Assembly: GCA_963790965.1 (NCBI GenBank) | Contig: CAWBQO010000006.1 | Location: forward strand, 1,054,001 to 1,118,000 | From: CAWBQO01 sp963790965 | GTDB lineage: Bacteria; Bacteroidota; Rhodothermia; Rhodothermales; DASSAV01 | Length of the DNA stretch: 64,000 nt | Reading direction: 5' to 3' | Part shown: in pieces, positions 9,329-17,791 of the stretch | Numbering within the stretch: position 1 is the stretch's first letter | Layout: every line of letters starts with the position of its first letter | Made by a program: the position numbers and the translations under genes | Notes under the pieces: model-generated | Database searches by the model: none | What the model saw: only the letters and a program-made list of their open reading frames with translations | Told to the model about the DNA's origin: nothing

Positions 9329-10306
9329 ATGCCTGGATTCGATCTTCACGCCCAGACCCGGCTTGCCGCCGACCTGAAGGCAGAGGCGGCTCGCCTCGGT
9401 TTCGATGCGTGCGGCATTTCGCAAGCGGAGAGGCTCGACGAGGAGGCGCGCCGCCTCGAAGCGTGGCTCCTCGACGGCATGAACGCCTCTATGGGCTGGA
9501 TGGGCAACCACTTCGACAAGCGCGTCGATCCGAGAAAGCTCGTGGAGGGCGCTCAGTCCGTGGTGTCGGTGCTGCACAATTACTATGTGCCCGTCGAGCG
9601 CGGAGGCGGTCCGGGCGCTGGTAAGATCTCCCGATACGCCTGGGGCGACGATTACCACGACGTGATGAAAGAGAAGCTTTTCCTTCTCTTTCGCTGGCTC
9701 GACGAGAGGGTGGGCGGCGTCGGCGGGCGCGTCTTTGTGGATTCTGCGCCGGTGCTTGACAAAGCCTGGGCGCGGCGCAGCGGTCTCGGGTGGCAAGGCA
9801 AGAACGCCAATCTGCTGAACCGGTCGCTCGGCTCGTTCTTCTTCATCGGCGAGATGATCGTGGACGTGCCGCTTCCCGCTGATGGACCCATGCCCGATTA
9901 CTGCGGCCGCTGCACGCGCTGCATCGACGCCTGCCCGACGGACGCAATCGTGCAGCCACAGGTCGTCGACGCTCGGCGGTGCCTCTCTTACGCGACGATC
10001 GAGCACGGGGGCGGCAGCCTTCCACCTGAGGTCCTGGGCCGGCAGGAGGGCTGGATCTACGGCTGCGACATCTGCCAGGATGTTTGTCCCTGGAACAAGT
10101 TCGCTCGGCCGACGGGCGAACCGCGGTACGCACCGCGAGAAGGGCTGCCCGATACGGACCTTCAGGAATGGCTGGAGCTTGACCTTGAAAGCTTCCGCCG
10201 GCGCTTCAAAGGCAGCCCCGTGAAGCGGGCGAAGTACGAAGGCTTCATGCGCAATGTCGATGCCGCTCTAACGCAAGGCCGCGTAAGGACGCCTCTCAAA
10301 CGTTGA
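9329..10306 (+). CDS. queG: Epoxyqueuosine reductase QueG
   Basis: This 325-aa iron-sulfur and cobalamin enzyme carries out the last step of queuosine synthesis, reducing epoxyqueuosine to queuosine in tRNA. The N-terminal half is the cobalamin-binding DUF1730-like domain (FDACGISQAERL, YAWGDDYH near residue 105). The C-terminal half carries two 4Fe-4S motifs, CGRCTRCIDACP and CDICQDVCPWN. The C-terminus KRAKYEGFMRNV is typical. The stop overlaps the convergent ychF stop by 11 bp, so no terminator separates the two genes. The start is ATG 9329 (MPGFDLHAQT). Confidence 0.96.
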   Translation: MPGFDLHAQTRLAADLKAEAARLGFDACGISQAERLDEEARRLEAWLLDGMNASMGWMGNHFDKRVDPRKLVEGAQSVVSVLHNYYVPVERGGGPGAGKISRYAWGDDYHDVMKEKLFLLFRWLDERVGGVGGRVFVDSAPVLDKAWARRSGLGWQGKNANLLNRSLGSFFFIGEMIVDVPLPADGPMPDYCGRCTRCIDACPTDAIVQPQVVDARRCLSYATIEHGGGSLPPEVLGRQEGWIYGCDICQDVCPWNKFARPTGEPRYAPREGLPDTDLQEWLELDLESFRRRFKGSPVKRAKYEGFMRNVDAALTQGRVRTPLKR

Positions 10307-11390
10307 AGCGGAACAGCAGCACATCGCCGTCTTCCACCTCGTACTCTTTACCTTCGCTGCGCATGGCACCCGCTTCTCGCGCGGCCGCCTCGGTTCCGTA
10401 GCGCACGTAGTCGGCGTACTTGATCGTTTCAGCGCGGATGAAGCCGCGCTCGAAGTCGCTATGGATGACGCCCGCCGCGCCGGGCGCTTTCGTGCCCCGG
10501 CGAATCGTCCAGGCGCGAGACTCTTTTGGCCCGGCGGTGAAGTACGTGATCAGCCCCAGCAGGCTGTATGCCGCCTGGATGAGCCGGTCGAGTCCTGATC
10601 GTTCGATCCCGAGTTCCTCCAGAAACGCGGCCCGCTCGTCCGGCTCGAGTTCCGCAATCTGAGCTTCAAGCTCCGCGCAAATGGCCACGACGCCCGCTCC
10701 TTCGGCCTCGGCCACCCTTCGCACGGTATCGACGTAGGCGTTGCCGCCGGGCAGATCCTCCTCTCCCACATTGCAGACATAGAGGACCGGCTTGCGCGTG
10801 AGCAGGAAAAGGGAGCGCATCCACTCCTCTTCCTCTTGCCTCGGCTCGAACGTGCGTCCGAGCGCGCCGGAAGAAAGGTGGGCCAGCAGCCGCTCATAAA
10901 AGGCCAGTTCGTCCTTGATCTTCTTGTCGCCACCCTTTGCAGCCTTGCCGGTTCGGTCGATGCGCTTTTCGAGCGTGTCGATGTCCTTCAGAAGCAACTC
11001 GGTGTGTATGATCTCGATGTCGCGCTCCGGATCGACCGTAGCCGAGACATGAACGACGTTCTCGTTCTCAAAGCAGCGCACGACGTGCAGCACCGCGTCG
11101 ACCTCCCGGATGTGCCCCAGGAACTGGTTGCCGAGTCCTTCGCCCTTTGAAGCACCTTCAACGAGGCCGGCGATGTCTACAAACTCGATGGTCGTCGGGA
11201 CGATACGGGCCGAGCGGGCGAGATCGGCAAGCCGGTCAAGACGCTCGTCCGGCAGTGGCACCACGCCGACATTAGGCTCGATCGTGCAGAATGGGTAGTT
11301 TGCAGACTCGGCACCTGCATTGCTGAGCGCGTTGAACAGGGTGGACTTTCCCACATTGGGAAGGCCCACGATACCACAGCGGAGAGGCAT
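10296..11390 (-). CDS. ychF: Redox-regulated ATPase/GTPase YchF (OLA1 family)
   Basis: This 364-aa, full-length, ribosome-associated P-loop NTPase of the Obg/OLA1 group prefers ATP over GTP. G1 is GLPNVGKSTLFNAL at residue 8, G3 is DIAGLVEGASKGEGLGNQFL, and the C-terminal TGS domain ends with EYEVEDGDVLLFRFNV. The G4 motif reads YVCNVGEEDL in place of NKxD, which is the known family basis for loss of GTP preference. I chose ATG 11390 (MPLRCGIVG) because 48 further in-frame codons upstream lack family similarity. Confidence 0.97.
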   Translation of the reverse strand: MPLRCGIVGLPNVGKSTLFNALSNAGAESANYPFCTIEPNVGVVPLPDERLDRLADLARSARIVPTTIEFVDIAGLVEGASKGEGLGNQFLGHIREVDAVLHVVRCFENENVVHVSATVDPERDIEIIHTELLLKDIDTLEKRIDRTGKAAKGGDKKIKDELAFYERLLAHLSSGALGRTFEPRQEEEEWMRSLFLLTRKPVLYVCNVGEEDLPGGNAYVDTVRRVAEAEGAGVVAICAELEAQIAELEPDERAAFLEELGIERSGLDRLIQAAYSLLGLITYFTAGPKESRAWTIRRGTKAPGAAGVIHSDFERGFIRAETIKYADYVRYGTEAAAREAGAMRSEGKEYEVEDGDVLLFRFNV

Positions 11391-11599
11391 AAACGATCGG
11401 GATGCTACCGGGACGCCGGAAAGAAGGCGCGAATACTTGACGCGCCGCCCGGGAATGGGCACGTTCAGAACAGCGGCGCTTATGGAAGCAGCGGCCATTT
11501 GTTCCACGTTTGAGCGCCTGCACCGAAGCCTCACGTGCCGCCGCCCGAAACACGAGCGCCCGCCCGTCGTCTCATCGGCGCACCCACAGGAAGAACGCC

Positions 11600-12136
11600 A
11601 TGCCTGCTCGTCTCGCCCCGCCGGCCGGAGGACTCATTGCCGGTTTGCTCCTTTTACTGCTTGCCGGAGCGCCGCTCCCCGTGCAGGCGCAGCGTACGGT
11701 ACTCCGTCCGGAGCGGTACTTGCAGGTTGGACCGGGAGCCTTGCCGGGCTTCGGGGCCATGGCGGCTTACGTGCGCCCGCATGGCTTCTACTCGGTCTCG
11801 GTTGCGCTCTATATGCACGGGACGCCCTCCTTCGCAGGTGGGGAGGCCACGCTTGAAACCGGCCTTGGCTTCGGCGGAGACGTGCGCCCGCTGGAGGTGC
11901 TGCGCGCCATCGGCAACGCGGGATCTTCTCCGTACGAGGTGGACCTCGGCGTCCGTGTCGGGCCGAACCTGTTCTTTGGGTCGGAGGAGAGCCGCGCCGA
12001 CAAAAATCAGCGCTTTAACCTCTTTATCGACCCTTACGTGCGCGTGACCACGGACTTCGGGGGAAGCCGCATCTGGTTTGCCGAACTCGGTCCGCAGCGG
12101 CCGTTCATTCGCGGCGGACTCTGGTTTCACCTCTGA
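11600..12136 (+). CDS. Small exported protein, probable outer-membrane beta-barrel-like
   Basis: This 178-aa protein has a clear signal peptide (residues 1-30, LIAGLLLLLLAGAPLPVQAQ). The rest is rich in aromatic and glycine residues with alternating patterns (GFYSVSVALYMHG, YEVDLGVRVGPNLFF) and ends in WFHL, a terminal aromatic/hydrophobic end often seen in outer-membrane barrels. I do not recognise the family. The start is ATG 11600 with a possible ribosome site AGGAAG 10 bp before it. It converges on the DUF4835 gene with only 7 bp between stop codons. Confidence 0.7.
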   Translation: MPARLAPPAGGLIAGLLLLLLAGAPLPVQAQRTVLRPERYLQVGPGALPGFGAMAAYVRPHGFYSVSVALYMHGTPSFAGGEATLETGLGFGGDVRPLEVLRAIGNAGSSPYEVDLGVRVGPNLFFGSEESRADKNQRFNLFIDPYVRVTTDFGGSRIWFAELGPQRPFIRGGLWFHL

Positions 12137-12143
12137 ACAGCTG

Positions 12144-13049
12144 CTATTGCAGCAGCTGGTTATAGTCCGTCAGGTGCGAGGGATCAAGGCGGCTCAGGAG
12201 CGCGAAGGCCTGGTTTTCGAGCGGCGAGTTGCGGAAGACCGACGTCAGCTCGGAGTATTTCGCCGAGAAAAACACATCGATGGCGTGGGAGCGGTTGACG
12301 GCGCTGTAGAGTTCCTGAATGTTTTCGAGCACCGCAAGCACCTCCGCCCGGGCGGCATCGTTGGCGGAGATGAAGTGGTCGAGTCCGCCGTAGTGGTAAG
12401 CGAAATAGGCGGTCCGTAAGGGTTTATACCGCGGATCGAGGATCTGGCTGATGAGCGCGTACCGGCTCTGATCGCCGCTCATGGACGACCATCCCTGCGC
12501 GCCGCTGCTCTGCGCCCGGTCTGCTATGCGGCGGGCAAGCTCGAAGTACGGCGTTCCGCCCTGATCGCTGAAGGTATCGTAGTCATAGCCGAGGATGAGG
12601 AAGGCGTAAAAATCCAGAACCGACGCAAGCGGGTCGTAGCGCTCGAGATCAAAGATGAGCGGCGTGCCCTGCGTGTAGCTGAACTGGAGGTCTGCGTCCG
12701 TAAGCTGAACGACCGTCGACGAAACGCCGGTGCCATAGATCGGCCGGCGGGACGCGACGACGATGCGTCCGGCAAAGCTCGTCAGCGTTGGCGCTTGCTC
12801 CAGCGTGATCTGCACGGTACATTCGATCTGCTCGCGCTCCTCGAAGGCGTCGCGCGTCCAGGTGCGATCATTCAGGTACTCGGCGATGCGGTCATCGAGC
12901 TCGTCAAGAAACGTGTAGTTCGTCCCGGTGAGGTTGGGGTAAGCCACCGTCACCCGGCAGTTCAGCTCCTGCGCCGCAGCGGAAGGCGGCATGAGCGCGG
13001 CGGCGAGAAGCACACCGGTGAAGAGAAACAGAGAGGACCAGGTTCGCAT
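12144..13049 (-). CDS. porD: DUF4835 family protein (PorD-type, type IX secretion associated)
   Basis: This 301-aa exported protein has a signal peptide (about residues 1-26). It then follows the DUF4835 pattern closely: ELNCRVTVAYPNLTGTN, WTRDAFEEREQIECTVQI, a central RRPIYGTG, PLASVLDFYAFLILGYDYDTFSDQGG, and a C-terminal YFAYHYGGLDHF. In Bacteroidota this family is annotated as PorD, which is linked to Por/type IX secretion. That fits the several sorting-domain proteins in this window. Its molecular role is not well defined. No other core T9SS genes are adjacent. Confidence 0.82.
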   Translation of the reverse strand: MRTWSSLFLFTGVLLAAALMPPSAAAQELNCRVTVAYPNLTGTNYTFLDELDDRIAEYLNDRTWTRDAFEEREQIECTVQITLEQAPTLTSFAGRIVVASRRPIYGTGVSSTVVQLTDADLQFSYTQGTPLIFDLERYDPLASVLDFYAFLILGYDYDTFSDQGGTPYFELARRIADRAQSSGAQGWSSMSGDQSRYALISQILDPRYKPLRTAYFAYHYGGLDHFISANDAARAEVLAVLENIQELYSAVNRSHAIDVFFSAKYSELTSVFRNSPLENQAFALLSRLDPSHLTDYNQLLQ

Positions 13050-13156
13050 GAGGCACGGGGAAGTCGGTTGCGGGAATGTTACCGAAGTGCCGGTAAGCGG
13101 TTTCCGAATAGGAGGTTAAACTGCCGGAGCGACCAGGCACCTGACCTTGCTAATAC

Positions 13157-13687
13157 ATGGAATCTCGAATCGAACTCCTCCGGACGGACATCACGCGACT
13201 CGACGTGGACGCCATTGTCAACGCGGCCAACTCTTCGCTCCTCGGCGGAGGCGGGGTTGACGGAGCCATTCACCGCGCGGCGGGGCCGGAGCTCCTGGCT
13301 GAATGCCGAACGCTGGGCGGCTGCCCCACCGGAGAAGCGAAGATCACGGGTGGCTACCGTTTGCCTGCCCGCTTCGTCATCCACACGGTAGGGCCAATCT
13401 GGCGCGGGGGCCGCAACGGGGAGCCGGAGGCCCTGGCGCGGTGCTACCGCAACAGCTTCCGACTCGCGGCGGAGAACGGAATCCGAAGCGTCGCTTTCCC
13501 GGCCATCTCCTGCGGCGTCTACGGCTACCCGGCAGACGCGGCGGCCGAGATTGCCCTCCGGGAGACCAGGGACTTCCTCGCCGGGAATGACAAACTGGCG
13601 AGCGTCCTCTTCGCTCTGCCGGACACCCGCGTCCACGACGCATACAGCGCCGCCCTGCTACAGCTTCGTTCCGGACAGTCTCCGTGA
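13157..13687 (+). CDS. ymdB: Macro domain O-acetyl-ADP-ribose deacetylase (MacroD type)
   Basis: This 176-aa protein is a single macro domain that binds ADP-ribose and probably hydrolyses O-acetyl-ADP-ribose or mono-ADP-ribosyl esters. Diagnostic segments are DAIVNAANSSLLGGGGVDGAIHRAAG, the TGEAKITGGYRLPARFVIHTVGP strand and AFPAISCGVYGYP. The NAAN Asn and the GGGGVDGAI loop are intact, which suggests an active MacroD-like enzyme. The gene stands alone. A second ADP-ribose-related gene lies at 52897-53859. Confidence 0.93.
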   Translation: MESRIELLRTDITRLDVDAIVNAANSSLLGGGGVDGAIHRAAGPELLAECRTLGGCPTGEAKITGGYRLPARFVIHTVGPIWRGGRNGEPEALARCYRNSFRLAAENGIRSVAFPAISCGVYGYPADAAAEIALRETRDFLAGNDKLASVLFALPDTRVHDAYSAALLQLRSGQSP

Positions 13688-13749
13688 GCGAGGAGGAACG
13701 TCTTGACCTGCGACGCTGACGACAGACTTTGTGCTAACGAGCGCAAACA

Positions 13750-14160
13750 CTCCCCCTTCCAGGGGGAGTACCCGAAGGGGGAGGGGGTGCGCTCAGGAAT
13801 TGCATTACGCCCGGCCTTGGCAGCTTCAAATCCGCCGCGCTTTTGCGCCCTCACGTCAGATCTTACCAGGTCCGACTTGGGCATGGGCTAATGCCTGCGA
13901 TCTACCCTCGTCCGGGCGATTCTTGCGGTATGCCAGCTTTAACCCTCCGGTCGCACAGTCATTCCTGAGCCATACCCCTCCGTCGCTTCGCGCCACCTCC
14001 CCTGAAAGGGGAGGAGTTTCTTCGACTTAGCTCTTCAATACCACGACGCCGCTAATCCTTGCAAACTATCCCCTACCCGGTCGGAGTTCCTCCCGCTCGG
14101 GCGGGACAGGCTCCCGGGGGAGGGGACGAGTTTCTTGGGCCGAAGAAGAGTGTCGTGGTG
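13750..14160. repeat. Intergenic G/C hairpin repeats
   Basis: This gene-free stretch holds several short C-run/G-run palindromes. CTCCCCCT...AGGGGGAG is at 13750-13768 and CCTCCCCT...AGGGGAGG at 13996-14014. A third, more complex one with CTCCCGGGGGAGGGG lies around 14080-14130. The last two are each followed by GAGTTTCTT, so they look like diverged members of one intergenic repeat family. No gene is apparent between 13688 and 14272. Confidence 0.6.
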
Positions 14161-14272
14161 CTGAAGGGCAGTCGGCATGAGGTATCTGAACCGGGCCGAT
14201 TATCGGGGGCAGGCATTGCGGCGGTGCCCTCTCGGCCTGTGGTTCCGATCGACAGTCCGTGCGGGCAAAAAG

Positions 14273-14305
14273 AAAAGGCCCGGCTGCAAATGAGCCGGGC
14301 CTTTT
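14273..14305 (-). terminator. Rho-independent terminator of the RRM gene
   Basis: The stem AAAAGGCCCGGCT pairs with AGCCGGGCCTTTT around the loop GCAAATG. Read on the minus strand, it lies 23 bp after the RRM gene stop and ends in a short T-run. This is a standard intrinsic terminator shape. Confidence 0.85.
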
Positions 14306-14328
14306 CAGAAACGCAAAGCGTTTGGGGC

Positions 14329-14760
14329 TTAGTAGCCGCGCCGTCCGCCGCCGCCACCGCCGCTGTAGCCGCCGCCGCCACGATTTCCACCGCCGCTGCC
14401 GCCGAAGCCTTCACGCCGGCCACCGCCGCCGCCGCCTCCGTAGGAGCCGCCGCCGCCACCGCCGCTGTAGCCGCCACGGCTGCCGCCACGGCTGCCGCCA
14501 CCGCCACCGGAACGCTCCTCACGAGGACGCGCTTCGTTGACGGTCAGCGTGCGACCGCCGAGGTCGCTTCCGTTGAGCGCAGTGATCGCGGCCTGTGCTT
14601 CCGCATTCTTGGGCATCTCCACAAAGCCGAAGCCGCGCGAGTCGCCAGTAAATTTGTCCTTGATGATTGCAGCCGAGCTGACGTCGCCGTACTGTTCGAA
14701 AGCGTCTTTGAGTTCCGACTCAGTGGTCGCGTGTGGCAGATTGCCTACGTAGATATTCAT
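14329..14760 (-). CDS. Glycine-rich RNA-binding protein (single RRM)
   Basis: This 143-aa protein has one RNA recognition motif (residues 1-80) with RNP2 IYVGNL and RNP1 RGFGFVEM. A tail of about 55 residues follows, made of Gly, Ser, Arg and Tyr with GGYSGGGGGG-type repeats. The layout matches the small cold-inducible RRM proteins of Bacteroidota and cyanobacteria, thought to act as RNA chaperones. The tail codons give a low-complexity CCGCCGCCACC-type DNA tract on the plus strand. A strong terminator follows. The 228 bp upstream may carry a long 5' leader, but no cold-shock element was recognised. Confidence 0.93.
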   Translation of the reverse strand: MNIYVGNLPHATTESELKDAFEQYGDVSSAAIIKDKFTGDSRGFGFVEMPKNAEAQAAITALNGSDLGGRTLTVNEARPREERSGGGGGSRGGSRGGYSGGGGGGSYGGGGGGGRREGFGGSGGGNRGGGGYSGGGGGGRRGY

Positions 14761-14988
14761 CCGTATAACGATAAGAGAAAAGCATCAGGCAGCCATCCAT
14801 TGAAAAGGCTCCCTACCACCATGTGCTCGTAAACCGCACCTGAGGTAGAAAGCCTGCGACAGCGACCGAGGATGCATTTTTTGGATACCTTACCTATACC
14901 ACTCGTTTCGAGCGTGGTTCCGGAGCCTTCAAAAATTATATTGGGTGCTACGGCCAGGCCATCCCTTTCAGAAAACCCTTTGCTCACC

Positions 14989-15363
14989 ATGCCCACGCAT
15001 ATCAATCAGCCCACAGTCATCCAGTCGGTAGGTACCAAGCCGAAAACGATTGAAGAGTTCATCGGACGGGTAAACAGCGGCCATTCGGCGTTCAGCGTCG
15101 CGCGGATGGTGGCTCCGGAAGGGTGGCAGGAGCCTGGCCAAAGGCCGGAGTTCGAGGAAGTCACGCTCGTGCTCAGCGGCGTTGTTAGGGTCGAACACGA
15201 GGGCGGCTCCTTTGACGTCGGACCCGGCCAGGCCGTCGTGACCACGCCCGGCGAGTGGGTGCGCTACAGCACACCCGTCCCGGGCGGGGCCGAATATATT
15301 GCTGTTTGCACCCCCGCCTTCTCCCCGACGACGGTTCACCGGGACGAATCTGCCGGGGCGTGA
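14989..15363 (+). CDS. Small cupin-domain protein
   Basis: This 124-aa protein has a single conserved beta-barrel (cupin) domain. The core reads RPEFEEVTLVLSGVVRVEHEGGSFDVGPGQAVVTTPGEWVRYSTP, covering both cupin motifs. The first motif lacks the usual His pair (EEVTLVLSG), so metal binding is uncertain. The substrate is unknown. I chose ATG 14989; upstream in-frame codons from 14872 look non-coding. It converges on the aminotransferase with 3 bp between the stop codons. Confidence 0.8.
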   Translation: MPTHINQPTVIQSVGTKPKTIEEFIGRVNSGHSAFSVARMVAPEGWQEPGQRPEFEEVTLVLSGVVRVEHEGGSFDVGPGQAVVTTPGEWVRYSTPVPGGAEYIAVCTPAFSPTTVHRDESAGA

Positions 15364-15366
15364 CCG

Positions 15367-16583
15367 CTAAACGAGCGCAGCAAGCCCCTTCTCGATCCTG
15401 CCGAGTGCCTCTTCGAGTTCTTCCATCGACGCCGCGTAGGAGATCCGCAGCCCCGCCGGTTCGCCGAAAGCGGAACCCGGCACCGCGGCGACATGGCAGG
15501 ATTCAAGCAAATACATACACAGCGCTTCGCTGCCGGTGAGCGTCGTGCCTTCCGGCGTCGTTCGTCCGAAGTAGGCGGAAACGTCAGGAAAGAGGTAGAA
15601 CGCGCCCTCCGGCGTCGGGCAGCGCACGCCGTCGATGGCGTTCAGGCGTGCGACCATCATGTCGCGTCTTTTATGAAAGGCGTCGCGCATGGCCGCGACA
15701 GGCTCCATGCTCATTTCGAGGGCGGCAATGCCCGCCTTTTGCGAAATGGTAGAGGGTGCCGAGGTGGTCTGGCTCTGAATCTTTCCCGCCGCCTTCACGA
15801 TGGCCGCGTCCGCCGCCATGTACCCGAGCCGCCACCCGGTCATGGCATAGGCCTTCGAGAAGCCGTTGACTGTGATCGTGCGCTCCTTCATCCCGTCGAG
15901 CGTCGCGAAGGAGACGTGTTCGCCTTCAAAGAGAATATGCTCGTAGATCTCGTCCGAGAGGACGAACACGCCCTCGTGCCGCCGCAGCACGGCGGCGATG
16001 GCCTCCATCTCCTCGCGGCTGTACGCCGTTCCGGTAGGATTAGAGGGCGAACAGAGCACGAGCATGCGCGTCTTTTCGTTGATCGCGCGCTCAAGACCCT
16101 CCGGCGTCATCCGGTAGCCGGTCTCGACCGAAGTTGATACCGAAACGGGATCGGCGTCGGAAAGGCGGGCCATTTCGGGATAGAGACCCAGTAGGGTGCC
16201 GGGATGAGCACTTCGTCTCCGGGCCTGCAGAGCGCCATCATGGCGAGGGCCACCGACTGTTTAGCCCCGTTCGAGACAAGAATCTGATCGGCACCGTAGC
16301 GCAATCCGTTGTCTCGCTCCAGCTTGCGCGCGATCTCACGGCGAAGTTCGAGAAGGCCCGCGTTCTCCGTGTAGCGCGTCCACCCGCTTCGCATCGCCTC
16401 CGCCGCCGCCTCGATGATCGGGGCGGGCGTATCGAAGTCGGGCTCACCGGCGCTCAGCGATATGACGGGCTTGCCCTCGCGCTTTAGCTCCTTGGCGCGC
16501 GCGGTCATGGCGAGCGTCGCTGAGGGTTCCATGGCCTCCACGCGCGGGTTGAAACGAATCGATGCGGTCGGATTGTTCATCAT
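15367..16583 (-). pseudogene. aspC: Aspartate aminotransferase (AspC-like, class I), one frameshift
   Basis: Two overlapping frames together make one PLP-dependent class I aminotransferase of about 400 aa. The N-terminal part (16107-16583) holds VISLSAGEPDFDTP and SNGAKQSVALAMMALCRPGDEVLIPAPYWVS. The C-terminal part (15367-16173) holds SNPTGTAYS, the PLP lysine motif VNGFSKAYAMTGWRLGY and the C-terminal domain. The frame changes just after PYWVS, near 16183-16187. Adding one base there restores WVSYPEMARL, so this is a one-base deletion. Since all catalytic motifs are intact, a sequencing error is as likely as a true mutation. It belongs to the minus-strand run with coaD and rsmD. Confidence 0.88.
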
Positions 16584-16650
16584 GAACAGTGGGTGAGAAC
16601 GTGTTATTGCCTAAACGCTGCCGCGCCATATGCGCGCAGGCTTTATTAAG

Positions 16651-17154
16651 TTAAGCATCCGGCGGCAAAGTCCGCTCGGGCTTGGCCTTCTTTCTTAGCC
16701 GATCCGCCACCGGCTTCGGCACGAACGAGGACACGTCGCCGTTCCAGCGGTGTATTTCGCGCACGATGGAAGCGGCCACATAGGCGTGCTCTTCGGACGT
16801 CATGAAAAAGACGCTTTCCAGTTCCGGGTAGAGCCGGCGGTTGGCGAACGCCATGCGAAGCTCATAATCGAAGTCGCTGACCTGCCGCAGTCCGCGCACG
16901 AGCGCAACCGCGCCGACCTCGCGCGCCCGGTCAACGAGCAGGCCCTCGAAGGACGCGACGGATACGCCGTCCAGGTGCGAAGTGCAGGTGCGGACAAGCT
17001 CCGTCCGTTCCGGTAGCGACAAGAGCGTCGTCTTACCGGCGTTGACGGCGACGGTGACTTCGACCCGGTCGAAGACGTGCAGCGCACGCTCGAGAATGTC
17101 GAGGTGCCCGTTGGTAAGCGGATCGAAGGTGCCGGGGTAAAGGGCGAGAGCCAT
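16651..17154 (-). CDS. coaD: Phosphopantetheine adenylyltransferase
   Basis: This 167-aa enzyme of coenzyme A synthesis adds AMP to 4'-phosphopantetheine to give dephospho-CoA. The nucleotidyltransferase motif YPGTFDPLTNGHLDI is at the N-terminus. LVRGLRQVSDFDYELRMAFANR and the C-terminal ISSxR-like segment (VAASIVREIHRWNGDVSSFVP) are typical. I chose ATG 17154 (MALALYPGTFD), six residues inside the longest frame. It follows rsmD by 21 bp, a pairing common in bacteria. Confidence 0.96.
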   Translation of the reverse strand: MALALYPGTFDPLTNGHLDILERALHVFDRVEVTVAVNAGKTTLLSLPERTELVRTCTSHLDGVSVASFEGLLVDRAREVGAVALVRGLRQVSDFDYELRMAFANRRLYPELESVFFMTSEEHAYVAASIVREIHRWNGDVSSFVPKPVADRLRKKAKPERTLPPDA

Positions 17155-17175
17155 AGGCGGTTCGCAGCGCACGCA

Positions 17176-17724
17176 TCAAGGATCAAGGGGGGACGGCGAG
17201 AAGATACTCACGACGGTCTTACCATAAGCCCGGCTCGTTTCGAGGTGCGGGTGGCTGTCGAACGAATCGTGGATGTCGTGTTCAAGCACGAACAAACCGT
17301 CCTCCCGCACATGAGGCAGAGCGAGATCCGGGAGGGCCGCCAGGTCCTTCAGGTCGTATGGCGGATCGGCGAGGATGAGCGAGTAGGGCGGGCCGCTGTA
17401 GCGGCGGACATACGCCACGGCATCAGCGCGCACGAAGACGGCCGAATCGGCCACGCCGAGCGTGTCGGCGTTGCGGCGGGCAACTTTGAGCACGGCCGCG
17501 TCGAGTTCTACGAACGTCGCCACCTGCGCGCCCCGGCTGACGGCTTCGAGGCCGAGCGCGCCCGTGCCCGCGAAAAGGTCGAGCACGTCGGCATCTTCCA
17601 GGTCAATCCTGGAGGCGACCAGATTGAAGATGGCTTCGCGCGTGCGGTCGGTGCTCGGGCGCGTCTGGTTTCCGGTAGGAGCGTGGAGCGTGCGCCGCCT
17701 CAGGCGGCCGGCGATGATGCGCAT
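17176..17724 (-). CDS. rsmD: 16S rRNA (guanine966-N2)-methyltransferase RsmD
   Basis: This 182-aa Rossmann-fold SAM enzyme methylates G966 of 16S rRNA. It begins with MRIIAGRLRRRTL, followed by RPSTDRTREAIFNL, the SAM-binding motif VLDLFAGTGALGLEAVSRGA and the catalytic ADPPY motif. Its gene order (DUF3822/PilM-like, rsmD, coaD) is what is expected around rsmD in Bacteroidota. Confidence 0.96.
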   Translation of the reverse strand: MRIIAGRLRRRTLHAPTGNQTRPSTDRTREAIFNLVASRIDLEDADVLDLFAGTGALGLEAVSRGAQVATFVELDAAVLKVARRNADTLGVADSAVFVRADAVAYVRRYSGPPYSLILADPPYDLKDLAALPDLALPHVREDGLFVLEHDIHDSFDSHPHLETSRAYGKTVVSIFSPSPLDP

Positions 17725-17791
17725 AGAACATCCGGCTTACGTCCCGATGGCGACGGGACTACTGCAGGGAATCGGCGTGGGCGGAGGCAGG

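Noticed and set aside
14329..14530. Low-complexity CCGCCGCCACC tract as a possible tandem repeat locus
   Set aside because: It is the coding DNA for the Gly/Arg/Ser tail of the RRM protein.
14059..14832. Plus-strand Ala-rich frame opposite the RRM gene
   Set aside because: It is the complement of the Gly-rich tail codons; the RRM frame has real motifs and a terminator.
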